Origin: Runella zeae DSM 19591
GTDB lineage: Bacteria; Bacteroidota; Bacteroidia; Cytophagales; Spirosomataceae
NCBI RefSeq assembly: GCF_000423565.1
Contig: NZ_AUIF01000010.1
Span: 124,001-188,000 of the forward strand
DNA length: 64,000 nt
Direction: 5' to 3'
Numbering within the stretch: position 1 is the first letter of the stretch; each line of letters starts with the position of its first letter. A program made the translations under genes and the position numbers. The notes beneath the pieces are model-generated. The model searched no databases, was not told where the DNA came from, and worked only from the letters and a program-made list of their open reading frames with translations. Shown piece by piece: positions 7,801 through 15,869 of this stretch.

Positions 7801-9510
7801 AGTTGTATTATTTCACCATTGCAAAACGCCGCTGGTGTACCTGATAGCCTTGATTCAGATTTCGACTCAAACGGCCTTAGCCAAACGGTCACTATCACTA
7901 CGACAGGCTCGGGTATCAGCAAAGACAACCCAACTATCGATGCGGGGCTTTTCTCTCCTAAAGGTAGCCTTGGGGATTTTGTATGGAAAGATCTCAACAA
8001 CAATGGAAAACAAGATGCGCTCGAGCCGAGTGTAGCAGGAGTGATTGTGCAACTCCTTCAAAATAGCAACGTCATCGCAACCGACACGACTGATGCCAAT
8101 GGTAAGTATGGTTTCAGTAATCTATCGTCTGGGGCGTATCAAGTCAAAATTTTACTAAGTTCATTGCCAGACAGTTGCCTAATTTCACCTTTGCAAAACG
8201 CCGCTGGTGTAGCTGATAGTCTTGATTCAGATTTCGACTCAAATGGCCTTAGCCAAACCGTCACTATCACTACGACAGGCTCGGGTATCAACAAAGACAA
8301 CCCAACGATTGATGCGGGGCTAGTAAATCCTTGTAAGCAACCAAGTTGGGAGATTACGACGCCAGCAGCCTGTGCTCCTCAATCACAGACTTATTCGGTA
8401 TCCTTTTTTGTAAACAACAAAAACGGTATCATCAAAACCAACTACGGAACCCTTACTGGTAGTAATCCTTATTCTGTTACTACCATTCCTAACAACTTTA
8501 ACCTCGTCATCACTGATAGTTTAAATGCTTTCTGCGTTTTTGATACGACGATTACGGCACCAGATTGTAGCTGTCCACAAGTATTACCACTCACTCCAAA
8601 TGCCTCCGCGTGTATTGGCGATACGCTGCCTACGCTCAAAGTCAGTCTCGTCGGCTCAAACACCAACGGTGCTACTGTAGAATGGTATAGCTCTAGTACC
8701 GGAGGAACGGCACTGGGTACGGGACTTTCTTTCAAGCCTGCTGGACTCATTACTCAAAATGACACTTTCTACGTCCAAGTTAATAGCTCCACAACGCCTT
8801 GTACTAATTTAGATAGAGTCCCTGTAGTAGTGGCAGCCATTGACTGCGAAGTTGATATTACCCTCAAAAAGTTCGTTAACAAAAAAATAGCAGCCATCGG
8901 CGATACGCTAGTATTTACTATCAAAGTATGGAATCAAGCCAACAACAACGCCACGGGCGTCGAAGTCCTTGACTCTCTGCCTAATACCGTCGCCTTTGTC
9001 AATGGGTCCTTTGTCGCTTCAAGAGGGAGTGCTTCTTTCAATAACAATGTCATCACTTGGAACATCGGAAACATCGCCGCTAACGGAGACACTGTCACTT
9101 TGACTTACAAAATCAAAGCCGTATCCCAAGGTTTGCATTTCAATACCGCCCAGGTTTCTAAAACCAACGAAAAAGACAAGGACTCTACCCCAGGAAATAA
9201 TGACGAAAACGAGGATGATATCGACCGTCAATGCTTTACTGTGCCGGTCAAACTGTGTCCGGGTGAAGTGGTAGAAGCTTCTGTTCCGGCTAAATATACC
9301 AATGTGCAGTGGTTCCTCAACGGACAACCCGTCAACGCTGGTAATACTGTGTTATTTAGTGAGACGGGTAACTATACTTTCACTGCAAGCAACAACAACT
9401 GCCCAACGGAAGGATGTTGTCCCATTATCATCCAACCAGGTGATAATTGCTGCCCCGAAAACATTTGTATCCCGTTCACTATCTCCAAATCGAAATCGGC
9501 TATAAAGTAA
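4873..9510 (+). CDS. Giant secreted SdrD-B repeat surface protein, paralogue 2
   Basis: This 1545-residue protein starts at ATG 4873. From there residues 1-45 form a good signal peptide (LLAYLVLSLASIPALA, then Gln). A TTG at 4801 would add 24 residues and is less likely. The N-terminal half is homologous to paralogue 1 but diverged. A single SdrD-B-like module begins near residue 638 (IGNRVWKDTNKNGIQD). Three nearly identical 124-residue SdrD-B modules follow at about 783-1154, each starting GSLGDFVWKD. The last part is the 387-residue cassette shared with paralogue 1, including the DUF11-like domain and the Cys-rich tail, plus four extra residues (SAIK). Ca-binding, rod-like B modules are known in Sdr-type surface proteins; use as a stalk is inferred. 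A very strong terminator follows. Confidence 0.85.
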   Translation: MKNSSIASENEEAPFSKGVFSLFSQVGTKLLAYLVLSLASIPALAQVCPPSNVVNPYIGGKVFLDYAHDGVFTTNIDQPIAGVTVTAYNSANVAVGTATSIADGTYLIESAQLSTGTSYRIEFSNFPAGHEQSFAGTNNGTSVQFAAANSCNINLALTNPDFYCQAAPKFVTSCFVEGANTGNDDVLISMHYNSTPTANDAGDAVLVAHEAVASAIGTTYGLAYQRHSKTLFASAYMKRYTGFGPNGSGAIYKISNPYDGALSGSLFVDLNTLFGSNVFGTDPHDFTTLTGGGDIIDANSYNQVTRISFGDLDISSDERTLYGINLNDRSLYIIPLGNDPTNPTPPSSSAEVTVVPLADAGNPLPDLPTISNNSELRPFALKYYKGLLYIGLVTNGQEGGALRGLVYTFNPTNSAFQKKLDFSLNYNRGCGFGQNATCYGSANWQPWHNANTRPTPTVNGLGEQGFPQPILSDIEFDAAGNMILGLRDRFGEQEGNNSAEPTSPFTLRRGDAFGDFLKATTDGENSWTIDMANFTDPSTASGTSEPVFGTDNYGPVQGYYHEETGMGGLGVLLRSNGLVATVMDPRTAAFSNGIDWYDLSTTGVTHTKAITVLTGGNFPFGKAYGLGEIEFICDLAPIQIGNRVWKDTNKNGIQDGDEVGVDGVEIELYKGTSATGSPIATATTANGGQWYFSDKNAAGVTWTGTGADTTLIPNTDYTIKVKTALGTGALATCAAFSIKDAPSAGVADVADSDVNPDGTIVYKTGSEGVNDHTLDIGVIEPVGSLGDFVWKDINNNGKQDALEPGVAGVIVQLLQNSNVIATDTTDANGKYGFSNLESGDYQVKILLSSLPDSCLISPLQNAAGVADSLDSDFDSNGLSQIVTITTTGSGINKDNPTIDAGLFSPKGSLGDFVWKDLNNNGKQDALEPGVAGVIVQLLQNSNVIATDTTDANGKYGFSNLSSGAYQVKILLSSLPDSCIISPLQNAAGVPDSLDSDFDSNGLSQTVTITTTGSGISKDNPTIDAGLFSPKGSLGDFVWKDLNNNGKQDALEPSVAGVIVQLLQNSNVIATDTTDANGKYGFSNLSSGAYQVKILLSSLPDSCLISPLQNAAGVADSLDSDFDSNGLSQTVTITTTGSGINKDNPTIDAGLVNPCKQPSWEITTPAACAPQSQTYSVSFFVNNKNGIIKTNYGTLTGSNPYSVTTIPNNFNLVITDSLNAFCVFDTTITAPDCSCPQVLPLTPNASACIGDTLPTLKVSLVGSNTNGATVEWYSSSTGGTALGTGLSFKPAGLITQNDTFYVQVNSSTTPCTNLDRVPVVVAAIDCEVDITLKKFVNKKIAAIGDTLVFTIKVWNQANNNATGVEVLDSLPNTVAFVNGSFVASRGSASFNNNVITWNIGNIAANGDTVTLTYKIKAVSQGLHFNTAQVSKTNEKDKDSTPGNNDENEDDIDRQCFTVPVKLCPGEVVEASVPAKYTNVQWFLNGQPVNAGNTVLFSETGNYTFTASNNNCPTEGCCPIIIQPGDNCCPENICIPFTISKSKSAIK
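7219..8334 (+). repeat. Three tandem 372-bp repeats encoding SdrD-B-like modules
   Basis: The same opening bases (GGTAGCCTTGGGGATTTTG) recur at 7219, 7591 and 7963, an exact period of 372 bp or 124 codons. Copies differ at few positions, including silent ones, which points to recent expansion or ongoing homogenisation. The repeats lie wholly in frame in paralogue 2. Confidence 0.95.
8335..9495 (+). repeat. 1161-bp 3' cassette also present at 3256-4416
   Basis: The codons for residues KQPSW through ISKSK in paralogue 2 match 3256-4416 in paralogue 1. Length is identical (387 codons) and long runs of identical DNA include many third positions. Sequence outside the cassette is far more diverged. 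This fits gene conversion or a cassette duplication. Confidence 0.9.
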
Positions 9511-9524
9511 AACATACCAGATTT

Positions 9525-9572
9525 CATAAAACAAAAATAGGTGCGATTGCTCGCACCTATTTTTGTTTTATG
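9525..9572. terminator. Bidirectional terminator between paralogue 2 and rfbB
   Basis: A perfect 22-bp stem (9525-9546 with 9551-9572) has a four-base TTGC loop, an A-rich left foot and a T-rich right foot. It lies between convergent genes ending at 9510 and 9595, so it can serve both strands. Confidence 0.92.
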
Positions 9573-9594
9573 AAGTATTTTTATTACCTTATAA

Positions 9595-10650
9595 TCAACG
9601 GTTTACATACATTCCTTCATAATATTTCTGGTAATTTCCAGAAGTAACATTATCAAGCCATTCTTGATTGCTTAAATACCATTCCACGGTTTTAGCCAGC
9701 CCTTCCTCAAAAGTAACTGAAGGTTTCCATCCCAACTCATTCATAAGTTTAGAAGGATCGATAGCATAGCGCAAATCATGACCTGCACGGTCAGTGACAT
9801 AGGTAATCAACTGTGCCGATGTACCTTGAGAACGACCTAATTTTTCGTCCATGATATTACACAAGAGGTGCACTAAATCAATGTTTTTCCACTCGTTACA
9901 GCCTCCGATATTATAGGTTTCACCATTTTCACCTTTATGAAAAATCAAATCTATCGCTCGGGCATGATCTTCCACATAGAGCCAATCCCTCACATTTTCG
10001 CCTTTTCCATACACTGGCAATGGTTTATTGTGACGAATGTTGTTAATCATCAAAGGAATCAATTTTTCGGGAAAGTGGTTGGGGCCATAATTATTAGAGC
10101 AATTTGAAATCACTACAGGAAGTTTGTAAGTATTATGATAAGCTCTTACAAAATGATCAGAAGAAGCTTTGGAAGCCGAATAAGGAGACCGAGGGTCGTA
10201 TTTGGTAGTTTCCACAAAAAACTCCTTAGGGTCATGAAGCTCCCCGTAAACTTCATCGGTAGACACGTGATAAAACCTTCTACCTTCTTCTTTGCCTTTC
10301 CAAGCTACCCGTGCAGCATTGAGTAGATTAACAGTCCCGATGACGTTGGTCAAGACAAAAGCCATCGGATCAGAAATAGATCTATCCACGTGTGATTCGG
10401 CAGCCAAATGAACTACTCCCGTAAAATCGTGCTCTTTAAATAGATTTTCGATAAAGGCAGCATCCGTAATATCCCCTTTCACAAAAGTATAATTAGGCGC
10501 AGATTCAATATCGGTCAAATTAGCCAAATTGCCAGCATACGTAAGGGCATCTAAATTGACAATCTGCACATCCGCATATTGGGTAACAAACCGCCGTACT
10601 ACATGTGAGCCAATAAATCCAGCTCCACCTGTGATGAGTATTTTTTGCAT
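9595..10650 (-). CDS. rfbB: dTDP-glucose 4,6-dehydratase
   Basis: The enzyme (351 aa) converts dTDP-glucose to dTDP-4-keto-6-deoxyglucose in the cytoplasm, the second step of dTDP-rhamnose and other deoxysugar pathways. It is an extended short-chain dehydrogenase. The NAD-binding motif TGGAGFIGSH lies at residues 7-16, the active-site triplet Thr-Asp-Glu at 131-133 and the Tyr157/Lys161 pair in YSASK. Full length is typical. It follows galE by 23 bases and is probably co-transcribed with it. No rfbA, rfbC or rfbD is visible here, so the rest of the pathway must lie elsewhere. Confidence 0.93.
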   Translation of the reverse strand: MQKILITGGAGFIGSHVVRRFVTQYADVQIVNLDALTYAGNLANLTDIESAPNYTFVKGDITDAAFIENLFKEHDFTGVVHLAAESHVDRSISDPMAFVLTNVIGTVNLLNAARVAWKGKEEGRRFYHVSTDEVYGELHDPKEFFVETTKYDPRSPYSASKASSDHFVRAYHNTYKLPVVISNCSNNYGPNHFPEKLIPLMINNIRHNKPLPVYGKGENVRDWLYVEDHARAIDLIFHKGENGETYNIGGCNEWKNIDLVHLLCNIMDEKLGRSQGTSAQLITYVTDRAGHDLRYAIDPSKLMNELGWKPSVTFEEGLAKTVEWYLSNQEWLDNVTSGNYQKYYEGMYVNR

Positions 10651-10673
10651 ATTTTTAAATCAATATTTCTAGT

Positions 10674-11687
10674 TTATTTTGACAAACGCTGTTGCCATCT
10701 CCACGCATCGCGCAAAGAATCTTCCAAAGTTTTTTCGGCTTTCCAGCCCATTACTTTTTCTGATTTGTCTACTTGGGCGTAGATTTGTTCGATATCACCG
10801 GGGCGACGTGGCCCAATTGTATAATTCAATGTAAGATTATTGACTTTTTCGAAGGTCTGAATAAGCTGCAAAACTGTCACTCCTTCCCCAGTTCCTACAT
10901 TAAAGACATCATAGTAATCCTCTGTATCCACTCCCGCCAACAGCGAAAGGGCTTTTACATGGGCTTTAGCTAAATCTACCACATGGATAAAATCACGAAT
11001 GCAAGTACCGTCAGGGGTATTGTAATCACTGCCAAATACTGTCAGCTTTTCGCGAAGGCCAGCCGCAGCTTGGGTCAAGAAAGGAACCAAGTTGCTAGGA
11101 ACTCCCCTAGGAAGCTCACCTATAACAGCCGACTCGTGCGCTCCGATAGGATTAAAATATCTCAAAGCAATTGCTTTTAACCCTGCTTTAGAAACTACCA
11201 CATCTCTGATTATATCCTCACAAATACGCTTAGTATTTCCATAAGGAGAGGCTGCTTCTTGGCGAGGTGTGGCCTCGGTCACGGGTAGAGAATCGGGCTG
11301 ACCATACACTGTACATGACGAGGAAAATACAAAGTTTTTCACCCCAAACTCGCGCATAATTTTGAGTAGCAGGACGGTCGAGCCTAAATTGTTTTCATAA
11401 TACATCAACGGTTTTTCGACCGATTCGCCCACGGCTTTGCTTGCCGCAAAATGAATCACTCCCGCCAATTGCTCCTTTTGAAAGATTTGGCGTAGCGCCT
11501 CGGCATCATTGCAATCTGCTTTGTAGCAAACCACCGATTTTCCAATAATGCTTTGGATACCCTCCAAAACTTTTTCTTCAGAATTGCTAAAATTGTCGAT
11601 AATAATTGGCTCAAATCCTGATTGATAGAGCTCAACAACTGTATGGGAGCCAATAAATCCAGCCCCGCCGGTAACTAGAATTTTCAT
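10674..11687 (-). CDS. galE: UDP-glucose 4-epimerase
   Basis: This 337-residue extended SDR enzyme interconverts UDP-glucose and UDP-galactose for the Leloir pathway and polysaccharide precursors. The nucleotide motif TGGAGFIGSH lies at 6-15, the Ser cluster FSSSCTVYG at 121-129 and the catalytic Tyr149/Lys153 in YGNTK. I chose ATG 11687 because it places MKILVTGG at the N-terminus; the open frame extends nine codons further. It is the first gene of a likely galE-rfbB operon. A -7-like box lies just upstream on this strand. Confidence 0.92.
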   Translation of the reverse strand: MKILVTGGAGFIGSHTVVELYQSGFEPIIIDNFSNSEEKVLEGIQSIIGKSVVCYKADCNDAEALRQIFQKEQLAGVIHFAASKAVGESVEKPLMYYENNLGSTVLLLKIMREFGVKNFVFSSSCTVYGQPDSLPVTEATPRQEAASPYGNTKRICEDIIRDVVVSKAGLKAIALRYFNPIGAHESAVIGELPRGVPSNLVPFLTQAAAGLREKLTVFGSDYNTPDGTCIRDFIHVVDLAKAHVKALSLLAGVDTEDYYDVFNVGTGEGVTVLQLIQTFEKVNNLTLNYTIGPRRPGDIEQIYAQVDKSEKVMGWKAEKTLEDSLRDAWRWQQRLSK

Positions 11688-11711
11688 GCAGTGTGTAGAA
11701 AGAATGAGTGA

Positions 11712-11719
11712 CAAAACTA
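11712..11719 (-). promoter_or_regulatory. Candidate -7 box for galE
   Basis: On the minus strand the bases read TAGTTTTG, matching TAnnTTTG, 25 bases before the galE ATG. I see no clear TTG box at the right distance upstream, so this is a partial match. Confidence 0.4.
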
Positions 11720-11781
11720 TAAAATTTGGGTGCTGAAAAAAAATTGTTTTTATTTAAAGCTCAGAATAGCGATACAATCTC

Positions 11782-12639
11782 ATGAAAGAGCAAGAAATCA
11801 AAGCATTAGTTTCTCTTCTTGACGACGACGACAAGGAAGTGTCGCGATTGGTAGAGGGGGAAATCAAGAGGCAAGGTGAGAAAATTATTCCTTTTTTGGA
11901 AAATGAGTGGGAAAGTGCAAGCTTTAACCCTGCCGTTCAGCGCCGTATAGAGGAGTTAATTCATGAATTGCAATATGAACAAACCCTCGAACGACTCGCC
12001 CTATGGCATCAAGGTGGGGCGATTGATTTATTAGAAGGTCTGTGGATTGTGGCTACCTATCAATACCCAGACTTGCCTTTTGAAAAGCTAAAAAAAGAAT
12101 TTGAGCAGTTTTATTATGAAACATGGCTTGAGTTTAAAGTAGATATGCACCCTATAGACCAGATTCGGGCTTTAAACCATGTTTTTTTTACTAAACTAAA
12201 ATTTGGCTCAAACACCAAAAGCTTTCATTCGGCAGGCAACTCTATGCTCAATATAGTACTCGACACCCGAAAAGGAAACCCCATTTCGCTTTGCTGTATT
12301 TATATGATTATAGCCCAGCGGCTCAACATGCCAGTATATGGTGTCAACTTACCCAATCTTTTTGTGCTTACTTACAAGCAAGATAGCATTCAGTTTTATA
12401 TCAATGTGTTCAACAAAGGCCTGGTTTTTATGCGGTCTGATATTGACCACTATATTGCTCAACTTAATATCAAATCCAATGAAACATTTTATCAGCCGTG
12501 TAGTAATCTTGATATTTTGAAAAGAGTTTTGCGAAACCTTGCACTTGCTTTTGAAAAAACCGGCGATAGCGACAAAATCAAAGAAATTGAACGGATGTCT
12601 GCTATTTTGAATGAGCCTTTGGAAGACCAAACGCTTTAG
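11782..12639 (+). CDS. SirB1-like transglutaminase-fold protein
   Basis: This is a 285-residue protein. The N-terminal 90 residues are acidic and helical (LLDDDDKEVSRLVEGEI). The central and C-terminal part matches the SirB1/Transglut_core2 family: FHSAGNSMLNIVLDTRKGNP, then ISLCCIYMIIAQRLNMPVYG and NLPNLFVLTYK. Proteins of this family are common in bacteria, but a reaction is not established and the classical Cys-His-Asp triad is not obvious here. No signal peptide is visible, so it is probably cytoplasmic. Its stop codon overlaps the stop of the convergent phosphopantetheinyl transferase gene. Confidence 0.8.
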   Translation: MKEQEIKALVSLLDDDDKEVSRLVEGEIKRQGEKIIPFLENEWESASFNPAVQRRIEELIHELQYEQTLERLALWHQGGAIDLLEGLWIVATYQYPDLPFEKLKKEFEQFYYETWLEFKVDMHPIDQIRALNHVFFTKLKFGSNTKSFHSAGNSMLNIVLDTRKGNPISLCCIYMIIAQRLNMPVYGVNLPNLFVLTYKQDSIQFYINVFNKGLVFMRSDIDHYIAQLNIKSNETFYQPCSNLDILKRVLRNLALAFEKTGDSDKIKEIERMSAILNEPLEDQTL

Positions 12640-13274
12640 ACTGCTAACACTCCTACAAAGTCCTCCATTTCAAACCGATGCAAGCGATAATAATATCGCT
12701 GTGATTGATTACGGTGGCATATATATCCTTCCCAAAATTCGGTTTGGTCAGTAAAATCATGTATGAATATCTCTTGTTTAAAACTCAATTGCTTGGTGCC
12801 ATATAGTTTATAAATAGCCTCTTTGGCGCACCAATAAGTACAAAGTTTCCTAAAATCAGTCAAAGCGTACTTTTCTTCTTCTTCCGACAAAAATTTGGGT
12901 GCGACTCGCAAAAGCTTTGGCGCAACTCGCTCTAAATCTACGCCCAAAGGTGCCGAAAATGACAAGCTCGCCACTACATATCGAAGCGTGTGGGTAAGCG
13001 AAATTTCGGCTACACGATTACGCAAATGTGGTTTTCCATACTCATCTTTAACCATACCTTCATAGTGAAGCCCTTGGTTTTGGACTAAAGCTTGCATAGC
13101 CCGGCGCCCCGTCAACCACTCAAGTTGTTTTTGGGGATGTGAAATAGTCATGTACTCTTGCCACTCCTCCGAGGTGACTACAATGTCTTGTTTTAGGGTT
13201 TCGATATTTTCGGCGATTTGCCAAACTAGAATTTTACAATCCTCAAAAACGCCCCACTCACGAACGATAGGCAT
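12636..13274 (-). CDS. 4'-phosphopantetheinyl transferase superfamily protein
   Basis: The protein (212 aa) is predicted to transfer phosphopantetheine from CoA to a serine of an acyl or peptidyl carrier protein. The two family signatures are present: GVDLERV at 111-117 (Mg ligands Asp113 and Glu115) and WCAKEAIYK at 148-156 (Lys151, Glu152). Two-lobed Sfp-type length fits better than the short AcpS type. I chose ATG 13274 (MPIVREW); the frame is open ten codons further to 13304. No carrier protein or synthase gene is nearby, so the partner is unknown. The last bases overlap the convergent upstream gene in a shared TTAG. Confidence 0.85.
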   Translation of the reverse strand: MPIVREWGVFEDCKILVWQIAENIETLKQDIVVTSEEWQEYMTISHPQKQLEWLTGRRAMQALVQNQGLHYEGMVKDEYGKPHLRNRVAEISLTHTLRYVVASLSFSAPLGVDLERVAPKLLRVAPKFLSEEEEKYALTDFRKLCTYWCAKEAIYKLYGTKQLSFKQEIFIHDFTDQTEFWEGYICHRNQSQRYYYRLHRFEMEDFVGVLAV

Positions 13275-13375
13275 AGAAGCAATGTTATGATTAAATTTGC
13301 GCAAAAATACCCAAATAGCATTTGATAGCGAAGTAATTTAGAAAAGCCGTCAAAATCAGCATTCTATCAGCCAAA

Positions 13376-13404
13376 TTTGACTGATTATCAAAACTATACC
13401 TTTG
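13376..13404 (+). promoter_or_regulatory. Promoter for the WD40 gene
   Basis: TTTG at 13376-13379 and TACCTTTG at 13397-13404 are 17 bases apart. They match the Bacteroidota TTTG / TAnnTTTG promoter, and the ATG follows 27 bases after the -7 box. Confidence 0.7.
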
Positions 13405-13431
13405 TGCCATTTTCAATAGAAAGAGACAACA

Positions 13432-14340
13432 ATGATTCAAGTCCAAAAAATAGATACCTTTTCGGGGCATAGAGACAGTGTATATGCCCTCCAGCCCACC
13501 TTTACAGCTGAGCGTTTTTTTTCGGCAGGAGGCGATGGGCTTGTGGTGCAGTGGGACCTGACCCGCCCTGATTGGGGAGAAGTGGTGGCACAAGTGCCCG
13601 CCTCCATTTACGCCCTTTCGTATCACGACCTTACAGGGCATCTATGGATAGGCCAAAATTATGAAGGGATACAAATTATCAATCCTCAAAATAAGCAAAT
13701 TATAAGCTCTATCAATCTCACCAATGCCGCTATCTTCGACATTCAGTTTTTTGAGGATAAAGCATTTTTAGCACTTTCTGATGGGATTCTGTTGGTTTTG
13801 GATCAGGTTCATTTAGCAGTACGCAAACATATCAAAGCCAGCACCCAAAGTGCCAGATGTATTGCAGTAAATGCCTCTTCAAGAGAAATAGCCGTCGGCT
13901 ATAGTGATCATTCTATTCGGATATTTGATACAGACGATTTTTCTCTCAAATACACATTACAAGCTCATACCAATTCTGTATTTACGGTTTGTTATTCGCC
14001 AGACGGCCAGTTTTTATTGTCGGGTAGTCGCGATGCTCATCTCAAAATTTGGGGAGTAAAAAACAACTACGCACTTCATCAAGATATTGTAGCGCATTTG
14101 TTTGCTATCAATCACATCGTATATAGCCCCGACCAACAGTGGATTGCCACTTGCAGCATGGATAAGTCTATCAAAATATGGGAAGCCGATACTTTCAAAC
14201 TCAAAAAAGTCATCGACCGTGCTCGTCATGCTGGGCACGGTACATCAGTCAATAAATTATTGTGGACGGCTTATGAGCAGCAGCTTGTTTCGGGTAGCGA
14301 CGACAAACGAATTTCGGTATGGTCCATAAAAAGTTCGTAA
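13432..14340 (+). CDS. WD40 repeat protein
   Basis: This 302-residue protein consists almost wholly of WD40-type blades. Examples are SGHRDSVYAL near the N-terminus, LQAHTNSVFTVCYSPDGQFL, SGSRDAHLKIW, CSMDKSIKIWEAD and SGSDDKRISVWSI at the end. About seven blades would close one propeller. No signal peptide or extra domain is seen, so it is likely a cytoplasmic scaffold; partners are unknown. It has its own promoter, and the MATE gene begins 70 bases downstream on the same strand. Confidence 0.88.
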   Translation: MIQVQKIDTFSGHRDSVYALQPTFTAERFFSAGGDGLVVQWDLTRPDWGEVVAQVPASIYALSYHDLTGHLWIGQNYEGIQIINPQNKQIISSINLTNAAIFDIQFFEDKAFLALSDGILLVLDQVHLAVRKHIKASTQSARCIAVNASSREIAVGYSDHSIRIFDTDDFSLKYTLQAHTNSVFTVCYSPDGQFLLSGSRDAHLKIWGVKNNYALHQDIVAHLFAINHIVYSPDQQWIATCSMDKSIKIWEADTFKLKKVIDRARHAGHGTSVNKLLWTAYEQQLVSGSDDKRISVWSIKSS

Positions 14341-14410
14341 CTTTGTTTTTCAAACGCTCATCCATTCTCTTAACTCTATATTTCTGAGCGCTTTATTTTG
14401 ACAGCCAGCC

Positions 14411-15796
14411 ATGAAAAAATTTTTCCAATTATTATTACAAGCCCTTAAAGGAGAAGAACAAGAGTATACTACAGGAAGTATCAACCGCGCCATTTTTCTA
14501 TTGTCTGTGCCCATGATTTTGGAAATGGTCATGGAATCATTGTTTGCAGTAGTAGATATTTTTTTTGTTTCCCAAATCAATACCAATGCCGTAGCCACAG
14601 TCGGGCTTACAGAATCTGTGCTTACGCTCGTTTATTCAATAGCGATTGGCCTCAGCACAGCCGCCACGGCGATTGTATCTCGTCGGATTGGGGAGAAACA
14701 ATTGGCAGAAGCAGGTCATGCCGCAGCACAAGTAATCTTGGTCTCGGTGATATTGGGGGTTGTCGTAGGAATTAGTGGCTTTTTAGGTGCTGAGAGTATC
14801 CTAAGAGCCATGGGCGGTAGTGAAGAGCTTATTGCTTCGGGTAGCAACTTTACCCGTATTATTTTTGCAAGTAGCCCCGCTATCATTTTACTATATACTC
14901 TCAGCGGAGTACTTCGTGGTGGTGGCGATGCGGCTGTGGCGATGCGTTCGCTCTGGATTGCCAATGGCCTCAACATCGCTTTATGCCCTTTATTTATCTT
15001 CGGGTGGGGCCCTATTCCAGCCTTTGGCGTAGCAGGGTCGGCGATTGCGACCACTATTGGTCGCAGTGCAGGGGTCTTGTATCAATTATCTGCTTTGGCA
15101 AGTAGCAAAGGCGCAGTCCAAGTCCTGAGGTCTCAACTACGACCTGATTTTGCAATCATTCGCAATCTCATAAGTGTAGCAGCAGGAGGTACGGGGCAGT
15201 TTATTATTGCTTCGGCAAGTTGGGTATTTCTGACCCGTATTTTGTCAGATTTTGGGCCCTCTATTGTCGCAGGTTATACCATTGCTATCCGCATTATTGT
15301 GTTTACGATTTTACCTTCATGGGGTATGGCCAACGCCGCAGCAACCCTTGTAGGCCAAAATTTAGGAGCCAACGAACCCAGTCGTGCTGAAACATCGGTA
15401 TGGCGAGCCGCTTTTTTTAATTTTTTATTTTTGGCGGCAGTTGCTATTATCTTCTTTGTATTTGCAAAACCAATCATCTCGTGGTTTAACAATGACCCAC
15501 TAGCAGTGGCAACGGGGGTCAATTGTTTACGCATTGTATGTCTTGGGTATTTGTTTTTTGCTTACGGTATGGTCATCAGTCAGTCGTTTAATGGAGCAGG
15601 CGATACCCTTACACCTACCCTGATGAATTTGGTATGCTTTTGGGCCATCGAAATACCTTTAGCATACTTACTTGCAAAAAAATTAGCATTGGGACCCGAA
15701 GGTGTTTATATTTCAGTAGCTTTTAGTGAATCTCTACTAGCAATCATTGGAGTTATCCTGTTTAAAAGAGGAAAATGGAAAATGAAAAAGGTTTAA
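14411..15796 (+). CDS. MATE family efflux transporter
   Basis: This 461-residue inner-membrane protein has about twelve hydrophobic segments and matches the MatE family in length and pattern. Examples are IFLLSVPMILEMVMESLFAV near the N-terminus and a second half starting around residue 245 (IRNLISVAAGGTGQFIIASA). Such proteins export drugs or metabolites using Na or H gradients. The substrate cannot be told from sequence. The acidic N-terminal stretch GEEQEYTTGSINRAIF precedes the first segment, as is common in the family. Confidence 0.88.
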   Translation: MKKFFQLLLQALKGEEQEYTTGSINRAIFLLSVPMILEMVMESLFAVVDIFFVSQINTNAVATVGLTESVLTLVYSIAIGLSTAATAIVSRRIGEKQLAEAGHAAAQVILVSVILGVVVGISGFLGAESILRAMGGSEELIASGSNFTRIIFASSPAIILLYTLSGVLRGGGDAAVAMRSLWIANGLNIALCPLFIFGWGPIPAFGVAGSAIATTIGRSAGVLYQLSALASSKGAVQVLRSQLRPDFAIIRNLISVAAGGTGQFIIASASWVFLTRILSDFGPSIVAGYTIAIRIIVFTILPSWGMANAAATLVGQNLGANEPSRAETSVWRAAFFNFLFLAAVAIIFFVFAKPIISWFNNDPLAVATGVNCLRIVCLGYLFFAYGMVISQSFNGAGDTLTPTLMNLVCFWAIEIPLAYLLAKKLALGPEGVYISVAFSESLLAIIGVILFKRGKWKMKKV

Positions 15797-15820
15797 TGCT
15801 TATGCCAAGAGCGTATCCTT

Positions 15821-15849
15821 TTGAATCACTGATAATTTCTCTAACTTTG
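15821..15849 (+). promoter_or_regulatory. Promoter for uppS
   Basis: TTG at 15821-15823 and TAACTTTG at 15842-15849 are separated by 18 bases, a full match to the Bacteroidota promoter form. The box ends 20 bases before the ATG at 15870, implying a short leader. This supports that ATG over a GTG two codons upstream. Confidence 0.75.
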
Positions 15850-15869
15850 TTGCCCATTTTTACGTGCGA

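Noticed and set aside
7395-8061. Several short minus-strand and shifted frames that look like a small repeated gene family
   Set aside because: They recur only because the 372-bp repeats of the plus-strand gene recur. They have no independent support.
7219-8334. Regular repeats considered as a CRISPR array or insertion sequence
   Set aside because: The unit is 372 bp, in frame and without spacers, terminal repeats or a transposase.
13291-13641. 116-codon minus-strand frame over the WD40 gene start
   Set aside because: It covers the promoter and first blades of the WD40 gene and has no recognisable product.
14355-14392. CGCTCA ... TGAGCG inverted repeat between the WD40 and MATE genes
   Set aside because: Only six pairs with a loop of about 25 bases and no clear T-run; too weak to call a terminator.
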